The position numbers and the translations under genes are program-made. Shown here piece after piece: positions 14,253-21,736 of a stretch of DNA of 36,102 nt (position 1 is its first letter; each line of letters begins with the position of its first letter). The stretch lies in NCBI GenBank assembly GCA_015659035.1, contig DQNS01000022.1, positions 1 through 36,102 of the forward strand, in the 5' to 3' direction. This stretch comes from Acidobacteriota bacterium (GTDB taxonomy: Bacteria; Acidobacteriota; Vicinamibacteria; Vicinamibacterales; UBA8438). The notes under the pieces were generated by a model. The model had not been told where the DNA came from, ran no database searches, and saw nothing but the letters and a program-made list of their open reading frames with translations.

Positions 14253-15863
14253 TCAGGCCTTCTCGGTTGTTTCCAGCCGTCGTCGTTCGCTGTTCCGCTC
14301 GGCGCTCAGCCGCTCGAGCTCCACCGTCGAGTGATCGGCGAAAGTCATCGCGTCGGCGATCGCCCGGTGGCCGGCCTGCTCGGCGATCAGCCGGTGCATC
14401 CGCTGGCACACACGGCGATACGCAGGATGCCCTTGCGGCGCCGTCCGCAGCTCGATCACGTGCATTGCCTCCCGCGCGTTCATCTGCATGCGGTAGCGGA
14501 TCCGGTAGGCCATCGGCACGGCGTACTGAGCCAGCGTCGACGATTCCTCGCTCAAGGCGTCGTACAGCTCGCGGGTCCGGTTCATCACCCGCCGCCAGTC
14601 GTCCGCCGCACCGACTTCCTTAATCGCTGCGGGTTCCGTGTAGCCATGGTCGGTCGACAGCTCCTGCCACTCGATGGTCAACAACCGGTGACGCTGCAGG
14701 TCGCGGAACGCCCCGTAGTCCGACAGCAGGTCGAAACAGTAGACGGTTCGCTCGAACGCGCGTCCCGGCCGGTGCCGCCGGTTCGCGCGGTTCCCGACAT
14801 AGGCCCGCAGCACCGCGGCACGGTCGTCGGTCCCCATCCGCCGCGCGATCTCAAGCAACTGGTCGTCCGACAGACGGGACGATTCGTAGAGCGCCGCCGC
14901 GACCACCTTGACCTCACCCTCGGGGTCGAAGTCGGTCAGCGCCACCTCGGGACGCGGCTCCGGTTCCACCTGGTCCAGGAGCCGTCCCGCGACAGCCGCC
15001 GTCTCCCGACGCGTGTCGGCCAGATACCGGCTCCATCGGACCCCGCGGTCTTCCCGATCGACCCTGGTCAGAAAAGCTGGGATCAGCTTCCGGAGCTCAT
15101 GAAGTATCAGGTCGGCGCAGTCGCGGGCCTCGGCCAGGGGGTGTGCCCGCATCTGCAGCAACAGGTTTTCGAACGCCTGCCCCGAACCGAAGATACCCAC
15201 GTTCGACCGGGTGGCGGCAGGCAGCAGACCGCGTAGCGTGTCGAGCGCCTTTGCCCGGATGGTCGCGCGATACACCCCATCCGAGTCGCCCTCCGTCTTC
15301 GGATACCGTCGCCGATAGTAGTCCTGAGTCGGCTCGATCCACTTGGCGTAGGTCTCGAACGCGTCGTCCAGCGTCGAGACATAGCGGTCCCGCAGGGCGT
15401 TTCCGTCGAGCTCTCCCGGGATGAGGTACTTCCACCTACCGCCAGGGCGGTCGGTGTACGGCACATAGCGTGTCGACTGTTCGAGATAGGCCATCAGCCG
15501 GCCGCGCTCGAGCACCTTCGTCAGGATGTTCGAGACCCCTTCGCAGGCGATGTGCGCGCCGCCGAGCTGCGCCACCGAGTCGTCGCCGTAGGCGCCGAAC
15601 ACCCGTTCGTACAGTCGTTCTGCCCGCTCGATGCCGACGCTCTCTGGTGCCGCGCCGTCCGTCACGGTGTCCAGGAACTCGTCCAGAAACAGCCGTCGCA
15701 CCGACTTGGCCGAGCGCGAGTACCGCGCGAACAGGGCGCCCTTGACCACTTCGGACAAATTCGTCAGCGCGAAGACCGAGCGGTCGAGATTGGTGAAGTA
15801 GGGCGCCAGAGCGCGACGTTCATCGGGAGTGAACGGCTCGGCAGAGACGACGGAATCGGGCAC
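14253..15863 (-). CDS. tandem ThyX-like protein (flavin-dependent thymidylate synthase family)
   Basis: Canonical ThyX uses FAD and methylene-tetrahydrofolate to methylate dUMP and is about 220-250 residues. This 536-residue protein holds two such domains. Domain 1 carries RGRLMAYLEQSTRY near residues 120-133, a recognisable but altered RHRxxSxNExSxRY signature (His to Gly, Ser to Ala, Asn to Leu). Domain 2 carries RHRLLTIEWQELSTDHGY near 389, which keeps RHR but breaks the rest. Both are followed by the second ThyX region (NVGIFGSGQAFENLLLQMRA; MNAREAMHVIELRTAPQG). Thymidylate synthase activity is therefore uncertain. GTG 15861-15863 is the likely start; the frame stays open upstream into the divergent gene. 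It is convergent with def. Confidence 0.8.
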   Translation of the reverse strand: MPDSVVSAEPFTPDERRALAPYFTNLDRSVFALTNLSEVVKGALFARYSRSAKSVRRLFLDEFLDTVTDGAAPESVGIERAERLYERVFGAYGDDSVAQLGGAHIACEGVSNILTKVLERGRLMAYLEQSTRYVPYTDRPGGRWKYLIPGELDGNALRDRYVSTLDDAFETYAKWIEPTQDYYRRRYPKTEGDSDGVYRATIRAKALDTLRGLLPAATRSNVGIFGSGQAFENLLLQMRAHPLAEARDCADLILHELRKLIPAFLTRVDREDRGVRWSRYLADTRRETAAVAGRLLDQVEPEPRPEVALTDFDPEGEVKVVAAALYESSRLSDDQLLEIARRMGTDDRAAVLRAYVGNRANRRHRPGRAFERTVYCFDLLSDYGAFRDLQRHRLLTIEWQELSTDHGYTEPAAIKEVGAADDWRRVMNRTRELYDALSEESSTLAQYAVPMAYRIRYRMQMNAREAMHVIELRTAPQGHPAYRRVCQRMHRLIAEQAGHRAIADAMTFADHSTVELERLSAERNSERRRLETTEKA

Positions 15864-15866
15864 GCG

Positions 15867-15872
15867 TATAAT
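15867..15872. promoter_or_regulatory. shared TATAAT/ATTATA box between thyX-like and MBL genes
   Basis: TATAAT on the plus strand lies 72 bases before the MBL start. The minus-strand reading AATTATAC lies a few bases before the GTG of the ThyX-like gene. As at the mutY/pduO boundary, one AT-rich box appears to serve both directions. Confidence 0.4.
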
Positions 15873-15944
15873 TGTCGTCGGTTTCGTGGTTCCGTCAATG
15901 CCGTCGATGACGGTTCCGGATGGCGTCCTCTCTGAGCCCTTCCC

Positions 15945-16736
15945 GTGGACATCACTCTCGTGCCCGGATTCAATCCGGGTCCCTACACCGGCGCCGGCAA
16001 CAACACCTACGTCATCTCCGGCGAGATACCGACGCTGGTGGACGCGGCGACGGGGAAGGCTGCTCACCTGACGGCGCTCGCTGAGACGCTCGCCTCCACG
16101 CGGCTAGCCCAGGTGCTCGTCACCCACGCCCACCCAGACCATGCCGACGGGTGCGACCCGATTGCCGAGCGATGGCCGGATACCGCATTCAGAAAGATGC
16201 CCTGGCCGGAGCGGGACCGGTTGCAGTCGGTCGAATGTGTGCCGATCGAGGACGGAGACCGGATCCCGGCCGGCGACGGTACGCTACTGGTAGTGCACAC
16301 GCCGGGCCATGCGCCCGATCACCTCTGTTTTCTCGACGAGGCCACCGGCACGCTCTTCTCTGCGGATCTGGTTGTGCCGGGGAGCAGCGTGGTGATCCCC
16401 GCCTCCCGCGGCGGCAGTCTCGCGCAGTACCTCGCCTCGCTGCGGCGCGTGCTCGCGCTGGCGCCGGCGCGGATGCTACCGGCGCACGGCCGGGCCATCG
16501 ACGACCCGGGCGCGGTCCTGAGCCAGCATCTGGAGCATCGACAGCGGCGGGAGGACCAGATCGTCGCTGCCCTTCACGCCGGTGACAGGCGACCGGAGGC
16601 GGTCGTCGACCGGGTCTACGAAGGGTTGGACCCGGGATTGAAACGAATGGCGCAGGAGAGCGTCGTGGCCCATCTGGTCAAGCTCGAGGAGGAGGGGCGC
16701 GCCCGTTCCGACGGTGAGGAGTGGGAGCTGAGCTGA
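15945..16736 (+). CDS. metallo-beta-lactamase-fold hydrolase (LACTB2-like)
   Basis: A 263-residue cytoplasmic metallohydrolase. The zinc-binding motifs are complete: VTHAHPDHADG (HxHxDH), TPGHAPDHLCF, FSADLVVPG and LPAHGRAIDD. The C-terminal part (about 195-263, RREDQIVAALHAGDRRPEAV ... ESVVAHLVKLEEEGRA) is the winged-helix tail found in LACTB2-type and glyoxalase-II-like enzymes. Members act as endoribonucleases or thioester hydrolases, so the substrate is not fixed. It starts with GTG at 15945; in-frame candidates are few and the domain begins at once. The purine permease starts 14 bases after its stop, so they probably share a transcript. Confidence 0.88.
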   Translation: MDITLVPGFNPGPYTGAGNNTYVISGEIPTLVDAATGKAAHLTALAETLASTRLAQVLVTHAHPDHADGCDPIAERWPDTAFRKMPWPERDRLQSVECVPIEDGDRIPAGDGTLLVVHTPGHAPDHLCFLDEATGTLFSADLVVPGSSVVIPASRGGSLAQYLASLRRVLALAPARMLPAHGRAIDDPGAVLSQHLEHRQRREDQIVAALHAGDRRPEAVVDRVYEGLDPGLKRMAQESVVAHLVKLEEEGRARSDGEEWELS

Positions 16737-16750
16737 GCTGGCGGGCGCAC

Positions 16751-18082
16751 ATGCGGAGCTTTCTCGAACGCCGGTTTCATCTCGCCGAGCACGGCACGAC
16801 CCCGCGCACCGAGGTCCTGGCCGGTGTGACCACGTTTCTCACGCTCGCCTACATCCTGTTCGTCCAGCCGGCGCTGCTGAGCTCGGTCGGGCTCGACTTC
16901 GGTGCCGTCTTCGTCGCCACCTGCCTCGCGTCGGCGTTCGCCACACTGCTCATGGCGGGCCTGGCCAACTACCCGATCGCGGTCGCCCCCGCCATGGGGC
17001 ACAACTTCTATTTCACCTTCACGGTCGTCGTGGCGATGGAGGTGCCGTGGGAGGTGGCGTTGGGCGGGGTGGCCGTGGCCGGGCTCCTGTTCGTCGCAAC
17101 GGCCGGGTTCGGTCTGCGGGAAAAGCTGATCACCGCCATTCCTGCGTCCCTGAAGCACGCGATCGCGGCCGGCATCGGTCTGCTCATCGCGATGATCGGG
17201 CTGCAGTGGGCCGGTGTCATCGTCGCGTCACCCGGTACCCTCGTCACCCTCGGCAATCTGCGCGCGCCGCCGGTGCTGGTGGCGCTGGTGGGACTGGTCG
17301 CCATGGGCGTGCTCTGGGCGCGCGGGGTGCGTGGGGCGATTCTGTTCGGCATCCTGGCCTCCACGCTCGCCGCTTGGCTCGGCGGTCTGGTCCAGTTTCA
17401 GGGGGTGGCAAGCCTGCCGCCGTCGCTGCTGCCCACCCTGGGGCGGTTCGACATCCTCGGTGCCCTGCGGCCGGAGATGGTGGCGGTCATCTTCGTGTTC
17501 TTCTTTCTGGCCCTGTTCGACTCGGTCGGCACCTTGGTCGCTGTCGGCGAACAGGCCGGGCTGATGCGTGACGGTACGCTGCCAAGGGCACGGGGCGCGC
17601 TGCTCGCCGACGCGGTCGGCACGGTGGTGGGCGCCGGTCTCGGCACCTCCACGGTGACCGCCTTCGTCGAGAGCGCGACCGGCGTGGCCGCCGGCGGACG
17701 CACCGGTCTCACCGCGGTCGTCATCGCCATGTTGTTCTTGTTGTCGCTGTTTTTCTCGCCGTTGGTCAGCGTGGTCGGGGGCGGCTACGACGCCGGCGGC
17801 GGGGTCACCCTGTATCCGGTCGTTGCCCCGGCCCTGATCCTCGTCGGCGTCATGATGGTTCGCGGGGTGCGCCGCATCGACTGGGACGACCCGACCGAAG
17901 CGCTGCCGGCGTTCCTGACCCTGACGGTGATGCCGCTCGCGGTCAGCATCACCGACGGCATCGCCTTCGGGTTCATCGCCTACGCGCTGCTGAAGCTCGC
18001 CACAGGTCGGGGGACCGAGGTCCACTGGCTCGTGTATCTCTTCGCGGCGTTGTTTCTGCTGAGATACGCGGTGCTTGTGTGA
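16751..18082 (+). CDS. AzgA/PbuG-type hypoxanthine/guanine permease
   Basis: This 443-residue inner-membrane protein has about a dozen hydrophobic segments and belongs to the nucleobase:cation symporter-2 superfamily, AzgA branch, which imports hypoxanthine, guanine or adenine with protons. Signatures are TTFLTLAYILFVQPALLS near the N-terminus, VAPAMGHNFYFTFT (normally APGMGxNAYF, here with His), and GTSTVTAFVESATGVAAGGR then TGLTAVVIAM. ATG 16751 (MRSFLERRFHLAEHGTTPRT) matches family N-termini; an in-frame upstream ATG at 16721 would overlap the MBL gene. The altered GHN triplet lies in a substrate-site helix and could shift specificity. Confidence 0.9.
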   Translation: MRSFLERRFHLAEHGTTPRTEVLAGVTTFLTLAYILFVQPALLSSVGLDFGAVFVATCLASAFATLLMAGLANYPIAVAPAMGHNFYFTFTVVVAMEVPWEVALGGVAVAGLLFVATAGFGLREKLITAIPASLKHAIAAGIGLLIAMIGLQWAGVIVASPGTLVTLGNLRAPPVLVALVGLVAMGVLWARGVRGAILFGILASTLAAWLGGLVQFQGVASLPPSLLPTLGRFDILGALRPEMVAVIFVFFFLALFDSVGTLVAVGEQAGLMRDGTLPRARGALLADAVGTVVGAGLGTSTVTAFVESATGVAAGGRTGLTAVVIAMLFLLSLFFSPLVSVVGGGYDAGGGVTLYPVVAPALILVGVMMVRGVRRIDWDDPTEALPAFLTLTVMPLAVSITDGIAFGFIAYALLKLATGRGTEVHWLVYLFAALFLLRYAVLV

Positions 18083-18087
18083 ACGCT

Positions 18088-18345
18088 CTAGCAAGCCCAT
18101 TTGTCTCGTCGGCCCCTGGCTGCGAGTGCCCGGTGGATGGCGGGCGGGATGATGCGGGTCTTGCGGCCAACGTTCAGCACCGTCCCGTCCGGGCCGTGGC
18201 GCACGACGACCCTGGAGGCATCGCACACGATGGGGCCCCGGGCCACCGGGCCACGCGCACCTTCTCGCGCGCCGGCCCCTGACCAGGTGGGTCCACCAGT
18301 TCAGCCAGTGGGCGCAGGACAGGAAGCCGGGGGTGTTGTGGTGTG
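18088..18345 (-). pseudogene. remnant of a DUF222/HNH endonuclease (13E12 family)
   Basis: On the minus strand one frame reads FLSCAHWLNWWTHLVRGRRA then REKVRVAR, the N-terminal AHWLxW ... AREKVRVAR hallmark of DUF222 proteins. A second frame reads CDASRVVVRHGPDGTVLNVG then RKTRIIPPAIHRALAARGRR and stops at 18088-18090, matching the start of the C-terminal HNH part (VGRKTRTIPPALRRAL). The two are joined by a frameshift and a large internal deletion, and the HNH active-site residues are gone. This accounts for most of the 333-base gap between the permease and higB. Such genes are often multicopy and linked to mobile DNA, which fits the higBA pair beside it. Confidence 0.65.
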
Positions 18346-18415
18346 GAGCGGTTCACTAGGTCATGTCGGTGATATGGTGTACGTAATGCGTATTATCGTG
18401 GCACAGTCGTGATCC

Positions 18416-18694
18416 GTGATTCGAAGTTTCAAGAACCGGAAGACCCAACGATTCTTCGAAGGTCATCGCGTCAGAGACTTCCAGGCGTTTGCCAGCCAAG
18501 CGACGCGTCGCCTGACCATTCTAGACAGCGCGGAGACACTGCAGGACTTGGCGGCGTTGCGTAGCAACCGACTGGAGTTGTTGTCCGGCGATCGGGCTGG
18601 GCAAGGCAGCATCCGAATCAATCAGCAGTGGCGGTTGTGTTTTCGGTGGGAAGATGACGGCCCCTGTGACATAGAAGTCGTGGACTACCATTGA
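18416..18694 (+). CDS. higB: HigB-family toxin (RelE superfamily)
   Basis: A 92-residue ribosome-dependent mRNA interferase of the HigB/GraT group. MIRSFKNRKTQRFFEGH at the start, LELLSGDRAGQGSIRINQQW and RLCFRWEDDG ... IEVVDYH at the end are the family pattern, with the C-terminal DYH retained. Toxin-first order with higA 15 bases downstream is typical. GTG 18416 is the only start that gives the conserved N-terminus. GC content and codon choice are visibly lower than in neighbouring genes, and a decayed HNH gene lies upstream, both pointing to horizontal transfer. TATTAT at 18391-18396 is a possible -10 box about 20 bases before the start. Confidence 0.92.
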   Translation: MIRSFKNRKTQRFFEGHRVRDFQAFASQATRRLTILDSAETLQDLAALRSNRLELLSGDRAGQGSIRINQQWRLCFRWEDDGPCDIEVVDYH

Positions 18695-18709
18695 TTCGAG
18701 GACGACGAC

Positions 18710-19012
18710 ATGAGCAGGAATGGTATGCGGCCCGTACATCCGGGCGAGATTCTGCGTGAGGAGCTCGATGTGCTGAAGTTGTCTGCGAAGGCTTTGGCTA
18801 CAGCCTTGGATGTCCCGGGTAATCGCATCACGGCGATCTTGAATGGTCAGCGCGGCATCACGGCGGATACCGCACTCCGTCTCTCGCGCTATCTCGGGAC
18901 CACGCCGGAGCTCTGGTTGACCCTGCAGAAGACGTTCGAACTCCGCGTCGCTGAGAACGAAGACGGCAAGCGTATCGCACGCCGCGTCAAACCGAGAGAC
19001 ACGGCTGTATGA
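18710..19012 (+). CDS. higA: HigA-family antitoxin with HTH
   Basis: The 100-residue antitoxin neutralises HigB and usually represses the operon through its XRE-type helix-turn-helix. The order is MRPVHPGEILREELDVLKLS (family N-terminus), then the HTH (AKALATALDVPGNRITAILN, GQRGITADTALRLSRYLG), then TTPELWLTLQKTFELR, a strongly conserved HigA segment. ATG 18710 or the internal ATG at 18725, directly before RPVHPGEI, could be the start. The gene is intact, so the module is probably functional. Confidence 0.93.
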   Translation: MSRNGMRPVHPGEILREELDVLKLSAKALATALDVPGNRITAILNGQRGITADTALRLSRYLGTTPELWLTLQKTFELRVAENEDGKRIARRVKPRDTAV

Positions 19013-19098
19013 GGGCGGGAGGCGGCGCTCAGACTGACCCGCCAAGCGCCAGCTGTTTTCCCGCCGGTGCCCGCGGGACAGGCGCTGAGGAGCATCCC

Positions 19099-19944
19099 GT
19101 GAGCGATAACCCGAAAGGCTACGCAAACCCACAGTTGCTGATCAGGACGAGCGTTTTGAGCGAGCGGCTCGTCGCCGGCCCCGATGCGCCATTGCTGCTC
19201 GATTTCAGGCCCGCCGAGGTGTTCGCGGCCGGGCACATCCCGGGCGCGGTGCACCTCGATCTGTTCGGGGTCAGTCTGATCGACACCGACCCGGCGCCGC
19301 TCTCGGCGTTTCTCTGGATGATCGGGCATCTGTTCGCGTCTCGGGGCGTGGACTCGAAGCGTACCGTCGTGGTCTACGACGAGAGGTCGGGGATGCGCGC
19401 GGCGCGCGCCTTCTGGTTTCTCGAATACTTCGGGCATCCCGATGTGAGGCAGCTCGACGGAGGGTTTGGCGCCTGGGAGCGCGAGGGGCGTCAGGTGAGC
19501 CGTGAGGCGGTTTCGCCCAAGAGCAGCGACTGGACCGTCGGGAGGTCCGACGAACGGCTGGCGACCTGGAGGTGCCTGCGGGATCGACTTGGTGCAGCCG
19601 ACGTCGCGGTGCTCGATACGCGCAGCGACGGCGAGTATTGCGGCACGACGGTCCGTGCGAAACGCGGCGGCGCCGTGCCCGGCGCGGTGCACATCGAGTG
19701 GACAAGCAACCTGGGCGAGGACGGCGCGTTCAAGCCGGCAGCAGAGCTGAGACAGATGTACGAGAGCGTAGGGATTACCCCGGACAAGGAAGTCATCAGC
19801 TACTGTCAGGGCGGGTACCGCGCCGCGCACAGCTACCTGGCGCTGCGGCTGCTCGGCTACCCGCGTGTCCGCAACTACATCGGCTCCTGGAAGGAATGGG
19901 GAGACCGGGACGACCTGCCGATAGAGACCCCGAGCCGGCCGTAG
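19099..19944 (+). CDS. tandem-rhodanese sulfurtransferase
   Basis: The 281-residue protein has two rhodanese domains. The first (about 25-140) is non-catalytic: the cysteine position reads VVVYDERSGMRAARAFW, with Asp. The second (about 165-275) has the active loop SYCQGGYRAA, with Cys as persulfide carrier. The loop matches neither the CGSGVTA of mercaptopyruvate sulfurtransferases nor the CRKGVT of thiosulfate sulfurtransferases, so the donor is uncertain. GTG 19099 is chosen because GAGGAG lies 6-8 bases upstream, the clearest ribosome-binding site in the window; the frame is open further up but reads low-complexity residues. It lies 86 bases after higA. Confidence 0.88.
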   Translation: MSDNPKGYANPQLLIRTSVLSERLVAGPDAPLLLDFRPAEVFAAGHIPGAVHLDLFGVSLIDTDPAPLSAFLWMIGHLFASRGVDSKRTVVVYDERSGMRAARAFWFLEYFGHPDVRQLDGGFGAWEREGRQVSREAVSPKSSDWTVGRSDERLATWRCLRDRLGAADVAVLDTRSDGEYCGTTVRAKRGGAVPGAVHIEWTSNLGEDGAFKPAAELRQMYESVGITPDKEVISYCQGGYRAAHSYLALRLLGYPRVRNYIGSWKEWGDRDDLPIETPSRP

Positions 19945-20042
19945 GGCGGTCGGAGGCCGTTATGGAGAGACCGGCCGGCTGGAGCTGATTACCTTCGATT
20001 CCGACGACAACGGGACGGTCGACACCTGGAGCCCCCGTCCCC
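19945..20042 (+). other. gap with possible EF-hand-like coding remnant
   Basis: Between the rhodanese stop and the convergent SirB1-like stop, one plus frame reads LELITFDSDDNGTVDTWSPR. DSDDNGTVDTW resembles calcium-binding DxDxNGxVDTW loops of secreted bacterial proteins. There is no start codon or supporting context, so this is only a hint of a decayed gene end. Confidence 0.15.
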
Positions 20043-20939
20043 TCAGTTCAGGCTCGCCACCCGCCGGCGGAGCGCCTTGACGTGGCCCCAGATCTCGGTG
20101 CGCTCTTCCCGGCCTTCCTGGCTGTCGTCGTCGCCGCGTGACACGAACTTCAGGTAGGTTTCCAGATCGCGCAACGCCGCCGTATGGTCGTTGAGGTGAT
20201 AGGCGAGCAGTCCGCGGTCGCGCAGCTCGCTCAGGGCCGACGGGTTGACGGCGAGCAACAGCTCGGTGATGGCGCGGCCCTGTGGGAACGAACGCATGCG
20301 GACATAGATCCGCTTCAGGTTCACGAGCATCCGCACGAGGATCTGCTGCTTGGTCGCCGGGGCCAGCAGCCGCGGCTCGAACGCCACGGTATCGCCGGCG
20401 TGCTTTCGCAGCAATGCGCGGCAGTCGGTTTCCGACAGCACCGCCCCGCGGTGAAACGGGTCGACGAACACGGCGCTGTCGTGGTCGCCCTCTAGGCCGA
20501 ACGGGAACCGGAGCAGGAAGTGACCGGGAAAGTTGACGCCGTCGACGCGCACGCCTGCCCGGCGGGCCACCTCGATGTAGACGAGCGCCAGCGTGATCGG
20601 GATACCGGTGCGGCGTTCGAGCACCTGGTTGAGGAAGCTGTTCCTGGGGTCGTCGTAGTTGGCGGTGTTGCCGGCGAACCCCTGGTCTTCGAAGAGATAC
20701 CTGTTGAGGGTGTCGATCGGGCCATGGGGGGCGGCCGACAGCTCGGTCGCCGACAGCCGTCCGGCCGCGGCGACACCCATCTCTTCGAGACGCGCCAGGC
20801 ACGGCGCCGGGTCGAGCCGGGGGTAGCCGAGACGGGCGATGAGGAGCGCGGGCCCCGCCAGGCCGGGGTCGGGACTGGTGGCGGCGGCGGTGAACTCCTG
20901 GACGAGGTCCGGCGACAGCATGCTGGGGGCGCCACTCAT
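20043..20939 (-). CDS. SirB1-family transglutaminase-like protein with TPR
   Basis: A 298-residue protein of the SirB1 family. The core (about 60-200) contains NTANYDDPRNSFLNQVLERR then TGIPITLALVYIEVARRAGV and GVNFPGHFLLRF, the family signature. These proteins have a transglutaminase-like fold, but the classic Cys is replaced, so catalysis is doubtful in the whole family. The C-terminal third (PQGRAITELLLAVNPSALSE then LRDRGLLAYHLNDHTAALRD) forms tetratricopeptide-like helices for protein contacts. ATG 20939 is the likely start, with ATG 20921 an alternative. The role is not established in any organism I know. The gene stands alone in the minus-strand run, 102 bases downstream of the HAD gene. 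Confidence 0.8.
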   Translation of the reverse strand: MSGAPSMLSPDLVQEFTAAATSPDPGLAGPALLIARLGYPRLDPAPCLARLEEMGVAAAGRLSATELSAAPHGPIDTLNRYLFEDQGFAGNTANYDDPRNSFLNQVLERRTGIPITLALVYIEVARRAGVRVDGVNFPGHFLLRFPFGLEGDHDSAVFVDPFHRGAVLSETDCRALLRKHAGDTVAFEPRLLAPATKQQILVRMLVNLKRIYVRMRSFPQGRAITELLLAVNPSALSELRDRGLLAYHLNDHTAALRDLETYLKFVSRGDDDSQEGREERTEIWGHVKALRRRVASLN

Positions 20940-20999
20940 CGGTTCACATCATCTCAGATGGCGTCGAGTGTTGCTGGGCACGGCCAGAGCGTGCCTTGG

Positions 21000-21027
21000 C
21001 CCTCACCCCGGCCCTCTCCCAGAGGAA
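21000..21027. repeat. degraded CCCTCTCCC repeat
   Basis: CCCTCACCCCGGCCCTCTCC and then CAGAGGA match the left arm and loop of the hairpin repeat inside the end of mutT (9080-9100), but the right arm has been lost. It lies between the HAD and SirB1-like genes. Confidence 0.45.
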
Positions 21028-21041
21028 CTGGAGCGCCGCCT

Positions 21042-21734
21042 CTACGCGCCGCGACACAAACGACGCAGCGCGTCCAGTTCGACGTCGCCGATGGTTCCCA
21101 CGACCGCGTGGGCGTCCCGCAGCGTGTCGGCCGGATAGGTCTGCGCGACGCCGAGACAGCGGAGACCGGCACCGAGCGCCGATTCGATGCCCCACTTCGA
21201 GTCCTCTATCGCGACGAAGCAGCCGACCGGGTCGTGGCCTGCCGCGGCGGCGAACGGGCGCAACAGCTCGACCGCCCGCAGATACGGGTCCGGCGCCGGC
21301 TTCGAGCGAGGCGTGTCGCCGGACGCCACGATCGCCTTGAAGTGATGGCGGAGCCCGGTCGTCGACAGCAGCGTCTCGATCTCGGGTCCGAGCGCGCCTG
21401 ACGCGATGGCGACCGGGACCTCGGCCGCGACCCGCCGGACGCAGTCGGCGGCGCCCGCAAACAGCGCGTCTCCCTGCCCGACGAGCGTGTCGAATCGCTC
21501 ACCCTTGACCCGGACCAACTCACCCAGGGTCTCCTCGCCCAGCTCCCACCCCTGATCGTGCGCGACCGCGCGGAACACCCCCAAGTCGTCGAACCCCAGA
21601 TACCGGTCGTAGTAGTCGGTGGTGGCGAGCTCGATGCCGCGTGGCGCGAGCACTTCCCGGTAGGCGCGAAGGTGCAGCGGCTCGCTGTTGGCGAGCACCC
21701 CGTCGAAATCGAAGATGACGCCAGCCAGCGGCAC
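21042..21734 (-). CDS. HAD-superfamily phosphatase/phosphomutase (beta-PGM-like)
   Basis: A 230-residue HAD subfamily IA hydrolase. Motif I is IFDFDGVLANSE (nucleophile Asp and acid/base Asp), motif II AIASGA, motif III the Lys in SKPAPDPYLRAVELL, and motif IV AIEDSKWGIESALGAG. The four-helix cap resembles beta-phosphoglucomutase and small sugar-phosphate phosphatases. The start is GTG 21732-21734, two bases after the stop of the DUF1684 lipoprotein gene, so the two are cotranscribed. The specific substrate cannot be read from sequence. Confidence 0.88.
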   Translation of the reverse strand: MPLAGVIFDFDGVLANSEPLHLRAYREVLAPRGIELATTDYYDRYLGFDDLGVFRAVAHDQGWELGEETLGELVRVKGERFDTLVGQGDALFAGAADCVRRVAAEVPVAIASGALGPEIETLLSTTGLRHHFKAIVASGDTPRSKPAPDPYLRAVELLRPFAAAAGHDPVGCFVAIEDSKWGIESALGAGLRCLGVAQTYPADTLRDAHAVVGTIGDVELDALRRLCRGA

Positions 21735-21736
21735 GA

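Noticed and set aside
15864-16067. N-terminal extension of the ThyX-like protein.
   Set aside because: It overlaps the divergent MBL gene and its promoter, and the translation is low-complexity.
19013-19098. Weak GGCGCT/AGCGCC hairpin followed by TTTT after higA as a terminator.
   Set aside because: Stem of six pairs with a long loop and the T run displaced; too weak to call.
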